Shown in pieces: positions 8,174-17,943 of a DNA stretch of 64,000 nucleotides; positions within the stretch are counted from its first letter, which is position 1, and every line of letters begins with the position of its first letter. The notes beneath the pieces were generated by a model that ran no database searches, was not told the origin of the DNA, and was given only the letters and a program-made list of their open reading frames with translations. The translations under genes were made by a program, and so were the position numbers. This DNA is from Haematobacter genomosp. 1. Its GTDB lineage: Bacteria; Pseudomonadota; Alphaproteobacteria; Rhodobacterales; Rhodobacteraceae. Location: positions 62,001 to 126,000 of the forward strand of contig NZ_NIPW01000008.1 in the NCBI RefSeq assembly GCF_002196855.1. Direction: 5' to 3'.

Positions 8174-10006
8174 TCAGTTGACCAGGTTCTGCCGCGCCAG
8201 CGCCTCGAGATAGCGGGCGCGGGCCTGCTGGAGTTTCTCGCCGTCGCCGGTCTCCGGGACGGCAACGTCCCACCAATGTCCCGCCTCGCCGAAACCGGGG
8301 CCATGGCTGGGGTCGGTCTCGATCACGATGACGGTGGGCAGATTGCGGAGACGCGCGGCAGCGACCTGCGCCTCCAGATCGACGATGTCCGCGGCTTTGA
8401 CCGCATGGGCGCCCATGCTGCGGGCATGGGCAACGAAGTCGATCTCCGGCTGTGCTTCGACCGCGCAATCGGCATAAAGGTTGTTGAAGGCTTCGCCCCC
8501 CGTGCCCTGCTGGAGACGGTTGATGCATCCATATCCGCGATTGTCCGTCAGGATGACCGTGAAGGGGATGCGCCGCATCACGGCGGTGGCGAGTTCGGAG
8601 TTGGCCATCATGTAACTGCCATCGCCGACAAAGCAGAGCACCTCCCGCTCCGGCTGCGCGAGCTTCAGGCCCATGGCGCCGGCGATCTCGTAGCCCATGC
8701 AGGAATAGCCGTATTCCATGTGATACCCGCCCTGAGAGGCCTGCCACAGCAGTTTCAGCGCTCCGGGCATGGTGCCCGCGGCAGACATGGCGATGCTGGC
8801 CTCTGTCGCGGCACGCTGCACGGCGCCGATGACCTGCGCATCGGTGGGCAGCAGGTTGGTGTTCCGGGGGCGCGCGCAATGCGTCTCCACCGCCGACAGC
8901 CAGCGGCTTCGCGCCGCCGCATCGGCATTCGTGGCGCGATAGGTCCCGAGCAGACCTCCCAGCCGGTCGAGCGCGACACGCGCATCGGCCAGCAGCCCGA
9001 CGGCGCCATGCTTGTCGGCGTCATACCCTTGGGTGTTGATGCTGACGAGCCGTCGCCCCGGACGCGCGAAGAGCGACCATGAGCCCGTCGTGAAATCCTG
9101 AAAGCGGGTGCCGATGCCGATGACCAGATCCGCCTTGCCCGCCATGGCATTGGCTGCCGCCGATCCATCCACCCCGGCCGCGCCGTAATTCAACGGATGC
9201 GCTTGCGGGAGCGCGGATTTCCCGGCCTGCGTCTCCACCACCGGGATGGCGTGGCGGGCGGCGAAATCGGCCAGCGCCCCCTCCGCGCCCGAATAGATCA
9301 CGCCGCCCCCGCAGACGATGACCGGAGCGGCTGCCTCCCGGATCAGGCGCGCGACCTCTGCAAGATCGGCGGCATCCGGTTCGGGGCGGCGGATACGCCA
9401 GATGCGCGGCGCAAAGAACGCCTCGGGCCAGTCATGCGCCTCCGTCTGCACGTCCTGACAGAAGGCCAGCGTGACCGGGCCGCATGTTGCGGGATCGGTC
9501 ATCACTCGCATCGCACGGGGCAGGGCCGTCAGCAGGTGCTCCGGCCGGGTAATACGGTCGAAGTAGCGGCTAACGGGGCGGAAACAGTCGTTGGCGCTGA
9601 CCGTTCCATCCTCGAAGTCCTCGATCTGCTGCAGGACCGGGTCCGGCCGGCGGTTGGCAAAGACGTCTCCGGGAATGAGGAGAAGCGGCAACCGGTTCAC
9701 ATGCGCCACGGCGGCGGCGGTCACCATGTTGGTGGCCCCCGGCCCGATGGAGCTTGTCACGGCCTGTGTGCGCCGGCGGGCATTCCCCTTGGCATAGGCG
9801 ATGGCAGCATGGGCCATGGTCTGTTCGTTCTGCCCTCGCCATGTCGGCAGCTCGGCGCCCACCCCGTGCAGCGCCTCGCCCAGACCGGCCACGTTGCCAT
9901 GACCGAAAATCGCCCATACGCCTTCGATGAACCGCTCGCCCGCTTCGTTTTGCTGTTGCGAGAGCCAGCGCACCATGGCCTGTGCGGCCGTCAATCTGAG
10001 CGTCAT
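8174..10006 (-). CDS. iolD: 3D-(3,5/4)-trihydroxycyclohexane-1,2-dione hydrolase
   Basis: A 610-residue thiamine-diphosphate enzyme that opens the inositol ring, hydrolysing the trihydroxycyclohexane-dione to 5-deoxy-glucuronate. The N-terminal domain has IFGHGNVAGLGE and SSIGPGATNM. The ThDP/Mg2+ motif GDGSYMM begins at residue 461 and ends with the expected Asn in VILTDNRGYG. The start ATG 10006 has a strong GGAAGGAGG site. Longer in-frame starts upstream lie inside iolC and are not needed. It overlaps the end of iolC by 4 nt. Confidence 0.95.
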   Translation of the reverse strand: MTLRLTAAQAMVRWLSQQQNEAGERFIEGVWAIFGHGNVAGLGEALHGVGAELPTWRGQNEQTMAHAAIAYAKGNARRRTQAVTSSIGPGATNMVTAAAVAHVNRLPLLLIPGDVFANRRPDPVLQQIEDFEDGTVSANDCFRPVSRYFDRITRPEHLLTALPRAMRVMTDPATCGPVTLAFCQDVQTEAHDWPEAFFAPRIWRIRRPEPDAADLAEVARLIREAAAPVIVCGGGVIYSGAEGALADFAARHAIPVVETQAGKSALPQAHPLNYGAAGVDGSAAANAMAGKADLVIGIGTRFQDFTTGSWSLFARPGRRLVSINTQGYDADKHGAVGLLADARVALDRLGGLLGTYRATNADAAARSRWLSAVETHCARPRNTNLLPTDAQVIGAVQRAATEASIAMSAAGTMPGALKLLWQASQGGYHMEYGYSCMGYEIAGAMGLKLAQPEREVLCFVGDGSYMMANSELATAVMRRIPFTVILTDNRGYGCINRLQQGTGGEAFNNLYADCAVEAQPEIDFVAHARSMGAHAVKAADIVDLEAQVAAARLRNLPTVIVIETDPSHGPGFGEAGHWWDVAVPETGDGEKLQQARARYLEALARQNLVN

Positions 10007-11913
10007 GCCGCCTCCTTCCGCGCGCTTGCGCGCGCCTGGTCCCAAAGATCGCAGAGACGGCGGTAGCGCGCCGCCATCTCCGCCACTGCCGCGGCATCGT
10101 CCATGCGCCCGGCGAACCATTGCCGCGCCGCTTCCGCAAAGATCGTTCGCCCGACCGCGAAGCCCCGCACCAGCGGAAAGGCCGCCGCGACACGGAAGCT
10201 TTCTCCCAGCACCGCCTCGGGCGCGTCCAGCCCCAGCACGACGATGCCGCGGGTGTGGCGGTCATGCGATTCAATGGCGGCGATGGCCGCTTCCCATGCG
10301 GCCGGCGTTGTCATCGGCTCCAGCTTCCACCAGTCCGGGCGCACGCCGATTTCGTAGAACTGCCGGATGAGCACGGCGGTGGTGGTGTCATCTACGGGGC
10401 CGACACGCGAAGGAATGATCTCCAGCAGAAATTCCAGCCCGTTACGGCGCGCCGCTGTGAACAGGCGGAGCACCGTCTCCTCCTGCGCGGTCCTCATGTC
10501 GGGCGGGTCGGCGGGGTGGCAGAAGCAGAGCACCTTCACCACATTCTCCCTTGCCCACTCCTGCAAGCCGCCGCAATCGGGCCCCAGTTCCGGCTCCAGC
10601 GCGAGGGGGCGGGAGCCCGGCCATTCCGCAGGGCGGCCTATCCACAGTCCGCTGCCCGAGGCCGCGTGGAGCGCGCGCCGCCCGATCCGGCTGTCGCAGA
10701 GAATGCCGTAGCCCGTCCGCCCGCCCTGCACCTCGCGCGCGGCCCGGAGGCAGAGGTCCTTGAAGGCCGCGCCCTTCGCGGGGCTGTATCCCGCCATCTC
10801 CTCCAGTTGCGCGCGATGGTCGAAGGCGAAGATGCGGCAGTCCTCCCAGCCCGCGGTTCGGGTCGTTGACCAGTGTATCTGCTCAAGCTCCCGATCATTG
10901 CGCAGATCGGGGCGACGGAGGCCGCGCGACAGGAAGAAGCGCAACTCCTCAAGGCTCGGATAGGCAGGCGTGCAGCCATGACGACTGACGGCAAAGGCCC
11001 CGCAGGCATTGGCGTATTCGAGCGCACGCGGCCAGCTGTCACCGTCCAGCCAGCCCTTCAGGAGGCCGGAGAAAAACCCGTCGCCCGCGCCCAGCACATT
11101 GAAGACCTCAATGGGAAAGCCCGGCCCGCTCTCCCCCGCATCGAGACTGTCGGGGATCGCTCCGGCAAAGGCGACGGCCCCCGCAGCGCCCCGCTTGCAG
11201 ACCAGCACGGCGCCCGAGACTTTCCGCACCGCACGGAGCGCGTCGAGCGTATCGGTGCTGCCGCCAGCGATATGGAACTCCTCCTCCGTGCCGACGATCA
11301 GATCGAAGAGCGGCAGCGTTTTCTGAAGGCGGGCGGTCACCGCGGCGCTTTCCACGAACCGGCTCTCGCCCTCCCCATGCCCCGCCACGCCCCAGAGGTT
11401 CGGGCGATAGTCGATGTCGAGCGCCGTCCGTGCCCCGTGCCGCCGCGCGAGGTCGAGCGCTTTCAGAACGGCGGCTTCCGTCCGGGGATGGCTGAGATGT
11501 GTGCCCGTCGCGAGAACCGAGCGGGCCTCCGCGATGAGGTCTTCGTCGATATCGTCGGGCGAGAGCGCCATGTCGGCACAGTTCTCCCGGTAGAAGATCA
11601 GGGGAAAGCTATCCTCATCGCGGATGCCCAGCAGAACGAGCGCGGTGAGCCGCTCCCGGTCGGTGAGAACACCGCGCGTATCGACCCCCTCGCGCGTCAA
11701 CTGCTCGCGGATGAACCGGCCCATGTGCTCATCTCCGACTTTCGTGATCACAGCCGACCGGAGGCCCAGCCGCGCGGCACCGCAGGCGATGTTGGTGGGG
11801 CTGCCGCCGATATATTTCGCGAAGGAGGCCATGTCCTCCAGACGGCCCCCGATCTGTTGGCCATAGAGATCGACCGAGGATCGGCCAATCGTGATCACAT
11901 CAAGCGTCTTCAT
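10003..11913 (-). CDS. iolC: 5-dehydro-2-deoxygluconokinase fused to a DUF2090 domain
   Basis: A 636-residue two-domain protein. Residues 1 to about 320 are a PfkB/ribokinase-type sugar kinase ([26 protein letters not shown], catalytic region [14 protein letters not shown]) that phosphorylates 5-dehydro-2-deoxygluconate. The remainder (about 330-636) is the DUF2090 domain found fused to IolC in many proteobacteria. It has an aldolase-like TIM-barrel look ([24 protein letters not shown]) and probably takes the IolJ aldolase step, which would explain why no separate iolJ is present. It overlaps both the preceding dehydrogenase gene and iolD. Confidence 0.93.
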   Translation of the reverse strand: MKTLDVITIGRSSVDLYGQQIGGRLEDMASFAKYIGGSPTNIACGAARLGLRSAVITKVGDEHMGRFIREQLTREGVDTRGVLTDRERLTALVLLGIRDEDSFPLIFYRENCADMALSPDDIDEDLIAEARSVLATGTHLSHPRTEAAVLKALDLARRHGARTALDIDYRPNLWGVAGHGEGESRFVESAAVTARLQKTLPLFDLIVGTEEEFHIAGGSTDTLDALRAVRKVSGAVLVCKRGAAGAVAFAGAIPDSLDAGESGPGFPIEVFNVLGAGDGFFSGLLKGWLDGDSWPRALEYANACGAFAVSRHGCTPAYPSLEELRFFLSRGLRRPDLRNDRELEQIHWSTTRTAGWEDCRIFAFDHRAQLEEMAGYSPAKGAAFKDLCLRAAREVQGGRTGYGILCDSRIGRRALHAASGSGLWIGRPAEWPGSRPLALEPELGPDCGGLQEWARENVVKVLCFCHPADPPDMRTAQEETVLRLFTAARRNGLEFLLEIIPSRVGPVDDTTTAVLIRQFYEIGVRPDWWKLEPMTTPAAWEAAIAAIESHDRHTRGIVVLGLDAPEAVLGESFRVAAAFPLVRGFAVGRTIFAEAARQWFAGRMDDAAAVAEMAARYRRLCDLWDQARASARKEAA

Positions 11914-13018
11914 GCGCTGTCTCCTCGATGCGGACGGGGCGGCCCTCGGAGGCGGCCATGGCATGGATCACGCGCTCGATCACGAGCCCCTGCGCGAAAT
12001 CAGGCCCGCGGGAAGGTGCGCCGACGATTGCCGCAATGATATCCCGGCATTCCACCACCTTCTGTTCGTTGAAGCCGAAGTTGTGGCCGGGCGCGGGGCA
12101 GAAGGCGGCAAAGTCGGGCTGCTCCGGGCCGGTGAGGTGACGTGTGAACCCGGCCTCTCCCCTGCGGTGGAGCCACAGTTCGTTCATGTTCTCCTGATCG
12201 AATATCATGGTGCCGTCGCTTCCCTGCACTTCCCACTGCAGGCGGCACTTGCGCCCCCGCGCCACCCGGGAGGTCGCGAAGGAGCCAAGCGCGCCCGAGG
12301 CGAAACGGACGAGGGCAAGGGCGCTGTCCTCGTTCTCCACCGCGCGCGGTCCATCGGGAGAGGGCCGTTCGGGAACCGTGATCTGGGTCAGCGCCGTGAC
12401 CTCGGCAACCGGCCCCATGAGCGTGACCATCTGGCTCACGAGATGGCATCCCAGATCGCCGAGTGCCCCCAACCCTCCCTCCGCCTTCGTCATGCGCCAC
12501 GTCCAGGGAAGCGCGGGATCGGCGGAATAATCCTCGTCATAGACACCGCGGAAAGCATGCGGGCGGCCTATCGCCCCTTCGGCCACCATTTTCGCCGCTG
12601 CCTGAAACGCCGGGCTGCGCAGATAGTTGTAGCCGAGCAGCGTGACCTGAGCAGGATGGCGGGCAGCGAGCGCCGCCATCGCCTCCGCATCCGGGAGCGT
12701 CAGAGCCATCGGCTTTTCAAGCCAGACATGCTTGCCCGCCCGCAGCGCGGCTTCCGCCATCCGGCGATGAAGTGCGTTGGGGGTGGTGATGGACACGACA
12801 TCCACCAAGGGATCCTGCACCACCGCCTGCCAGTCATCGCTGCTCCGGGCGAAACCGAAACGGGACGCCAGAGCGGCAGCCCTGTCTCCGGGAGTATCGC
12901 AGAGCATCTCCAGCCGGGGGGGAGGGCCGCCAAAGACGGTGGCCACATTGCGCCACGCCATTGCGTGACATTTGCCCATGAAGCCCGTGCCGATCAGCGC
13001 CACGCCCAGCCCGGCCAT
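11900..13018 (-). CDS. Gfo/Idh/MocA family oxidoreductase in the inositol operon
   Basis: A 372-residue NAD(P)-dependent sugar dehydrogenase. The Rossmann site is [15 protein letters not shown] near the N terminus. The conserved Lys lies in VWLEKPMAL, and the C-terminal half has the family's sheet domain with [10 protein letters not shown]. It is longer than iolG and distinct from it. It probably oxidises or epimerises another inositol isomer (scyllo- or D-chiro-inositol) or an inositol-derived sugar; the substrate is inferred from context. Its start shares TGATG with the stop of the ABC ATPase gene. Confidence 0.85.
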   Translation of the reverse strand: MAGLGVALIGTGFMGKCHAMAWRNVATVFGGPPPRLEMLCDTPGDRAAALASRFGFARSSDDWQAVVQDPLVDVVSITTPNALHRRMAEAALRAGKHVWLEKPMALTLPDAEAMAALAARHPAQVTLLGYNYLRSPAFQAAAKMVAEGAIGRPHAFRGVYDEDYSADPALPWTWRMTKAEGGLGALGDLGCHLVSQMVTLMGPVAEVTALTQITVPERPSPDGPRAVENEDSALALVRFASGALGSFATSRVARGRKCRLQWEVQGSDGTMIFDQENMNELWLHRRGEAGFTRHLTGPEQPDFAAFCPAPGHNFGFNEQKVVECRDIIAAIVGAPSRGPDFAQGLVIERVIHAMAASEGRPVRIEETAHEDA

Positions 13019-13797
13019 CAGATCGTTCCTCCGAGGCTGCCTTCCAGTTGCGCCATCTCCTGCCCGCCGGCCATCATGTCCTGCAGGGCGGAGGCGTCGA
13101 TCTCTCCCTTGCGCGCGGTGCCAAGCGTCTGGCCACGGTTCAGTACCGTGAACCGGTCTCCCACCGCCAGGGCGTGACGGACGTTGTGGCTGATGAAGAC
13201 CACGCCCACGCCCTGCGCCCTGACCCGTGCGATGGTCGCCAGGACGTTCGAGGTCTGCCGGACGCCAAGGGCGCTCGTCGGCTCATCGAGGATCAGCACC
13301 TTGGCCCCGAAATAGACCGCCCGCGCGATGGCGACGGTCTGCCGCTCCCCCCCTGACAACGTGCCGACGGCCTGATCCGGCGCACGCAGGTTGATGCCCA
13401 TGCGCTGCATCTCCTCCATGGTAACGGCATTCGCCCTTTCGATGTCGAAGCGCTTGAAGGGGCCGCGTCCGCGCGTCGGCTCCCGTCCCATGAAGAAGTT
13501 GCGGGTGACGCTCATCAGCGGGATCATGGCAAGATCCTGAAACACCGTGGCGATCCCGGCCTCCATCGCGTCGCGCGGGCTTTGAAAGCTCATCGGCCTG
13601 CCTTCAAAGGCGATGGTGCCGGAGGTGGGTTTGTGCACCCCCGACATGGTCTTGATGAAGGTCGATTTTCCCGCGCCGTTGTCACCCAGCAGACAGTGAC
13701 ATTCTCCCGGCTGCACATCGAAGGTCACGCCATTCAGTGCGATGACATTACCGAAATGCTTTCGGATGTTTTCCATCTGGATGATGGGTTCGGACAT
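13018..13797 (-). CDS. inositol-type ABC transporter ATP-binding protein, single domain
   Basis: A 259-residue ATPase of the sugar (CUT2) class. Walker A is GDNGAGKST, the signature [15 protein letters not shown] and Walker [17 protein letters not shown]2 ATPases are usually about 500 residues with two tandem cassettes. This one has a single cassette, like FrcA-type proteins, so it presumably acts as a homodimer. ATG 13797 overlaps the permease stop. Neighbours supply the permease and binding protein, and the operon context points to inositol uptake. Confidence 0.9.
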   Translation of the reverse strand: MSEPIIQMENIRKHFGNVIALNGVTFDVQPGECHCLLGDNGAGKSTFIKTMSGVHKPTSGTIAFEGRPMSFQSPRDAMEAGIATVFQDLAMIPLMSVTRNFFMGREPTRGRGPFKRFDIERANAVTMEEMQRMGINLRAPDQAVGTLSGGERQTVAIARAVYFGAKVLILDEPTSALGVRQTSNVLATIARVRAQGVGVVFISHNVRHALAVGDRFTVLNRGQTLGTARKGEIDASALQDMMAGGQEMAQLEGSLGGTI

Positions 13798-14906
13798 CAC
13801 CGCTCTCCCGTCACGCGCTTGCGTATCACGTTGTTGAAGATCACCGCGAGCAGGAGCATTCCGCCAAGGAACACCTGGAACCAGTCCTGATCGAAGCTGG
13901 TATAGGTCAGGCCGATGGTGACCATGCCGAAGATGATCGCGCCGAAGAAGGCCCCGATGGCGGAGCCGTAACCCCCGGTGAGCAGACAGCCGCCGATCAC
14001 GGCCGCGATGATGGCCTCGAACTCCTTCATGAAGCCCCGGCGCGCATCCGTGGAGCCGGAGTCGATCACGGTGATGATCGCGACAAGGGCGGCGGCACAG
14101 GCCGTCAGCATGAACAGCGCGATCTTGACCCGCCGCACCGGCACCCCGGAGTTCTCGGCGGCATTCCTGTCGCCGCCCGTCGCGAAGATCCAGTTGCCCC
14201 AAGGGGTGCGCAGCAGCACGAAGGTGGCGATCAGCGCAAAACCCACAAACCACAGGATTTCCACCGGCACGCCCGGCACGCTCGGCGTGCCGGAGCGGAG
14301 CGTGGCGATCCAGCCTTGCCCGGCCATCCAGCGGAACAACCCGCCGAAAGCATCGCCGGAGAAAAGCGGGGCCAGCCAATCGCCCTCCACCGCTTCCCGC
14401 ACGCCGCGAAGCTGCGTGGAGCCATTGGTGAACAGCTTCAGCCCCACCAGCGACGCGCCGCGCAGAATGAACAGGAAGGCGAGCGTCACGATGAAACTGG
14501 GCAGCCCGGTGCGGAGCACGATCACCCCGTTGAGCGCGCCGATCCCCGCGGCGAAAGCCATGGTGAGCGGAATTGCGAGGATCAGCGGCAGGCCCATGTT
14601 GACGACAAGGACACCGAAGATCAGCCCTGCAAAGGCGATCATGGACCCGATGGACAGGTCGAACTCTCCGCCGATCATCAACATCGCGGCCGCGATGCCC
14701 AGGATGCCAAGTTGCGCCGCCGGGGTCATGAAGTTCATGACGCCCTGTGGCGTGAACATCGCAGGGCTGGCGGTGACGAGAAAGAAGACGGTGACGAGCA
14801 CGAGACCGCCGATTGCGCCGAGCTCGGGCCGTTTCATCAACCGCGTGACGAGGCTTTCCGACCGGATCCGCTCATCCGCGGAAAGGGTCGTCGTATCCGA
14901 TGCCAT
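13797..14906 (-). CDS. inositol-type ABC transporter permease
   Basis: This 369-residue inner-membrane protein is of the CUT2 (RbsC-like) permease family. It has about ten hydrophobic segments, with [19 protein letters not shown] early and [21 protein letters not shown] (the ATPase-contact loop) near 230-250. It carries the substrate across the membrane for the neighbouring ATPase and binding protein. Inositol is inferred as substrate from the surrounding iol genes. The N-terminal 35 residues are polar and cytoplasmic. Confidence 0.9.
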   Translation of the reverse strand: MASDTTTLSADERIRSESLVTRLMKRPELGAIGGLVLVTVFFLVTASPAMFTPQGVMNFMTPAAQLGILGIAAAMLMIGGEFDLSIGSMIAFAGLIFGVLVVNMGLPLILAIPLTMAFAAGIGALNGVIVLRTGLPSFIVTLAFLFILRGASLVGLKLFTNGSTQLRGVREAVEGDWLAPLFSGDAFGGLFRWMAGQGWIATLRSGTPSVPGVPVEILWFVGFALIATFVLLRTPWGNWIFATGGDRNAAENSGVPVRRVKIALFMLTACAAALVAIITVIDSGSTDARRGFMKEFEAIIAAVIGGCLLTGGYGSAIGAFFGAIIFGMVTIGLTYTSFDQDWFQVFLGGMLLLAVIFNNVIRKRVTGER

Positions 14907-14970
14907 GGGTATTTCCCCCTGTTCGGTTCGGGTTCAGCCGGGCGCACTGCGCCCGGCGGCTGTGGCCCGG

Positions 14971-15894
14971 TCAGCGGATGCCCTTGGCGGAGAGGTCGAT
15001 GGCTTGTGAAGCGGCGGCCTTTTCCACGAGGTTCGGCCCGGAGGCCACGTCGCCCGCCGGCATCAGCCCGTATTTGGCGTTGAGCGCGAGGAAGCTCACC
15101 GGCAGATAGCCCTGAAGGTATTGCTGCTGGTCAATGGCGAAGGCTGCCTTGCCGTCCGCCACGTCCTGCAGGAAACCCGCAGAAAGGTCGAAGCTTGCCA
15201 CCCTGACCTTGTCGGTCTCTCCAAGCGCCTCGACCGCGGCGACGGCCGGCTCGCCCACAAGTGCCGCCCCAAGCGTCAGGACGCTGTCGATCTCCGGGTC
15301 TGCCTCCAGCGCCGCGCGGACCTTGGACTGAACCTCCGCGGGGTCCATCTGGGTGGGGATCACGGCGACTGCATGGCCGAAGCCTTCGGCAAATCCGGCG
15401 CAGCGTTGGTCGAGGGAGACGTTGCCGACCTCATGGTTGACGCAGATCCCCTTCTTGCCGCCCATTTCCGCCAGCCGCGCACCCGCTGCCTTGCCCGCGT
15501 CGAATTCCGACTGCCCGACGTGGAGCCTGACGCCGAGACCGTGGGCGACGTCCCCACCGGAGTTCATCGAGATCACCGGGATCCCCGCCTCCACCGCGCG
15601 CCGGATGGACGGCCCAAGCGCATCGCCATCCGGGATGGACACGACAAGCCCGTCCGGGTTCTGATTGACCGCCGCGTCGATGAGCTGCGCCATGCGCACC
15701 ATGTCGAAGGTCTCGGGTGAACGGAAATCTACAGTGACCCCCGCTTCCTTCCCGGCCGCGGCAGCGCCGTTCTTGACCACGGACCAGAACGGGTCCGCCG
15801 CCTGCCCATGCGCGACGATGACGATGTTCTGCGCCGCGACGGGCGCGGCGAGCGCCACTGCAATCGCCGCCACCGTGAGTTTCAGTCTGTTCAT
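14971..15894 (-). CDS. inositol-type periplasmic sugar-binding protein
   Basis: A 307-residue periplasmic binding protein of the LacI-like (type I, RbsB) fold. The signal peptide is MNRLKLTVAAIAVALAAPVAA. The body starts IVIVAHGQAADPFWSVVKNGA and contains AAVNQNPDGLVVSIPD and FAIDQQQYLQGYLPVSFLAL, all typical of CUT2 receptors. It delivers ligand to the adjoining permease. A GGGGAGGAAAAG ribosome site precedes the ATG, which suits high expression of a receptor. Confidence 0.9.
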   Translation of the reverse strand: MNRLKLTVAAIAVALAAPVAAQNIVIVAHGQAADPFWSVVKNGAAAAGKEAGVTVDFRSPETFDMVRMAQLIDAAVNQNPDGLVVSIPDGDALGPSIRRAVEAGIPVISMNSGGDVAHGLGVRLHVGQSEFDAGKAAGARLAEMGGKKGICVNHEVGNVSLDQRCAGFAEGFGHAVAVIPTQMDPAEVQSKVRAALEADPEIDSVLTLGAALVGEPAVAAVEALGETDKVRVASFDLSAGFLQDVADGKAAFAIDQQQYLQGYLPVSFLALNAKYGLMPAGDVASGPNLVEKAAASQAIDLSAKGIR

Positions 15895-15951
15895 CTTTTC
15901 CTCCCCTGCTTCGATTGTGGTCTGACCGGGCCTCCCGTCCCGGCAGGATCA

Positions 15952-16809
15952 TCAGGCAGGCAGGCTGTCCCGCTCCTGCGTGATCTCTTGAATTGTCCGA
16001 AGTCGCGCGGCGGAGGCGGTAATCATCGCCTCCAGCCGGTCGCGGAAGCCGTTCCCCTTGTCGGCGCGGAACGGGTCCGGCCCGGGGGCGGCAGGCTCCA
16101 GAATGATCGGGCCGCGATAGCCGATGGCGTCGAGCGCCGCGACATGGGCTGCGAAATCCGTATGGCCTTCGCCTATACCCTGCCGGTTGGAATCAGCCGC
16201 GTGATACAGGCCGATTGCGCCGCCGGCAGCGCGAAGCGCCGCCGGTGGATCGGCTTCCTCGATATTCATGTGATAGGCGTCGGGCAGCAGCCACAGGTTG
16301 GGGGCTGCCACCCGCTCGATGAGAGTCAGGCCCTGCGCCACGGTATTCACCTGATGGCTCTCATAGCGATTGAGCAACTCGAAGACGACGGGAAGACCCG
16401 CTGTCGCAGCAAGCGCGGTGATGTGCTGAACGCTTTCCACAAGAAATCCCCACTCCGCCGCTTCATCCGCCAGCGGGCGGATGCGCCCGACCTGCCCGTG
16501 GACGGAGAGCCGCACCCCGGGATGATCCAGCCGCACCACCCACTCTATCAGCCGCGCGTAGTAGGTGACTGCCGCCTGCCGCCGTATCGGGTCCGGGTGG
16601 CTGATATCGGCATCGCCCGGAGTGACGGAAAAGATTTGCAGACCCGCTTCGGCCAGCAACCGCCCTGACCGGGCAGGGTCCAGTCCGCCTATGTCACCGT
16701 GCAGTTCGACCCCGTTCAATTTCGCCCGACAGGCCCGCATGGCAATGCGCGACAGGTCTTCGCCCGCGAAAATCCAGGTGCAGCAGCCGATCGGGCGCAT
16801 GTCAGGCAT
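15952..16809 (-). CDS. sugar phosphate isomerase/epimerase (IolH/IolI-like TIM barrel)
   Basis: A 285-residue AP-endonuclease-2-type TIM-barrel protein. Signature stretches are GCCTWIFAGEDL at the start, VFELLNRYESHQVNT, LLPDAYHMNIEE and GPIILEPAAPG, which carry the expected Glu/His/Asp metal ligands. In inositol operons such proteins (IolI, IolH) interconvert inosose isomers; which reaction this one performs is not determined. It overlaps the end of iolG by 8 nt and is therefore coupled to it. Confidence 0.85.
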   Translation of the reverse strand: MPDMRPIGCCTWIFAGEDLSRIAMRACRAKLNGVELHGDIGGLDPARSGRLLAEAGLQIFSVTPGDADISHPDPIRRQAAVTYYARLIEWVVRLDHPGVRLSVHGQVGRIRPLADEAAEWGFLVESVQHITALAATAGLPVVFELLNRYESHQVNTVAQGLTLIERVAAPNLWLLPDAYHMNIEEADPPAALRAAGGAIGLYHAADSNRQGIGEGHTDFAAHVAALDAIGYRGPIILEPAAPGPDPFRADKGNGFRDRLEAMITASAARLRTIQEITQERDSLPA

Positions 16810-17809
16810 CCGCCATTTCGGGCGAAAAGCTGACGGCTCTGCCCGTCGCGGCGGATCGGGCTGCCAGTTCCGCGCAGGCGAGGGCGGTCACGCCATCCTG
16901 CAAGCTGACGGGCATCGGCCTGCCCTCCTGCAGCGCCTCCACGAACGCCGCCCATTCCCGCTCATAGGCCCGCATGTAGCGTTCGAGAAAGAAATGGACC
17001 GGCTTGGCCGATAGCGCGCCTGCCGCAGTGATTTTCTCCACCGTGTTTTCGAGCACGTTCTGGGCCGACAGAAGCCCTTCGGATCCCAGAAGCTCTATCC
17101 GCTGATCATACCCATAGCCCGCGCGGCGAGAATTGCGGATGACGGCGATCCGCCCATCCGCCCAAGTCATCGTGACAACCGCCGTATCCACATCGCCCGC
17201 GGCGCCGATCTCCGGGTCCACCAGCGCGCTGCCGGTGGCAAAGATCGTCTTCGGAGGGCCGTCGAACAACCAGCAGGCCATGTCGAAATCGTGGATCATC
17301 ATGTCGCGGAACAATCCGCCTGACACCTTTACGTAGGCGACGGGCGGGGGCGCCGGATCGAAGGAGGTTATGGACAGCAATTCCCCTCTCCCTATCTCCC
17401 CCCCGTCATAGGCTGCCTTTAGAGCGGCAAAATTCGGGTCGAAGCGGCGATTGAAGCCGATCATCACAGGCCTGCCGGTATCGCTCGCCTTCTTCAGTGC
17501 CCGCTCTGCCCGCTCCAGCGAAAGATCGACCGGCTTTTCGCACAGCACGGCTTTCCCGGCGGCTGTCGCCCGTTCGATCAGCTCGGAATGTGTGTCGGTG
17601 GAAGTGGCGATCAGCACCGCGTCAATGGCGGGATCCGCGAGAATCTCCTCAATCTGCCGGACATCTGCACCCACCTCGGCCGCCACGTCAGCCGCGGCTT
17701 CGGCATTTGCATCGGCTACCGCAACGACGCGGCTGGCCTGTGTGGCGGACATGGATCTGGCATGGACGCGGCCGATGCGCCCCGCCCCGATCAGGGCAAC
17801 CCTGAGCAT
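16802..17809 (-). CDS. iolG: inositol 2-dehydrogenase
   Basis: A 335-residue Gfo/Idh/MocA enzyme that oxidises myo-inositol to scyllo-inosose with NAD+, the entry step of the pathway. The Rossmann site VALIGAGRIGRVHA (4-17), catalytic Lys92 in CEKPVDLS and the MIHDFDMACW segment (about 168-177) are all present. It is the first gene of the minus-strand iol operon. The promoter region carries several palindromes bound, most likely, by the divergent LacI-type regulator. Confidence 0.93.
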   Translation of the reverse strand: MLRVALIGAGRIGRVHARSMSATQASRVVAVADANAEAAADVAAEVGADVRQIEEILADPAIDAVLIATSTDTHSELIERATAAGKAVLCEKPVDLSLERAERALKKASDTGRPVMIGFNRRFDPNFAALKAAYDGGEIGRGELLSITSFDPAPPPVAYVKVSGGLFRDMMIHDFDMACWLFDGPPKTIFATGSALVDPEIGAAGDVDTAVVTMTWADGRIAVIRNSRRAGYGYDQRIELLGSEGLLSAQNVLENTVEKITAAGALSAKPVHFFLERYMRAYEREWAAFVEALQEGRPMPVSLQDGVTALACAELAARSAATGRAVSFSPEMADA

Positions 17810-17840
17810 TCTTTTCCCCCCCGAATCGCGTCTGCGATCT

Positions 17841-17858
17841 CATGTTAGCGCTAGAATG
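17841..17858. promoter_or_regulatory. LacI-type operator candidate near iolG
   Basis: An imperfect palindrome centred on TAGCGCTA (17846-17853) with partly matching flanks. The AGCGCT core with central CG is typical of LacI-family operators. It lies about 35 bp upstream of the iolG start, where a bound repressor would block transcription. Confidence 0.55.
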
Positions 17859-17866
17859 ACGACCAC

Positions 17867-17902
17867 TGCACGCGCGTGCAACATAAACTGCACGCGCGTG
17901 CA
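17867..17902. promoter_or_regulatory. tandem 14-bp palindromes, candidate LacI-regulator operators
   Basis: Two identical perfect palindromes, TGCACGCGCGTGCA, occupy 17867-17880 and 17889-17902, separated by 8 bp. Their centres are 22 bp apart, about two helical turns, so two dimers would bind on the same face. Both have the central CG step of LacI-family sites. They lie between iolG and the LacI-type gene and probably serve both genes. Confidence 0.7.
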
Positions 17903-17943
17903 AATATCTTTCCTCCCCGGGTGCCGCGGGGTAGAAAGGGCAG

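Noticed and set aside
7319-9082. A 587-codon plus-strand open frame opposite iolE and iolD
   Set aside because: Both iol genes are unmistakable on the other strand; the frame has the composition of a mirror frame and no ribosome site.
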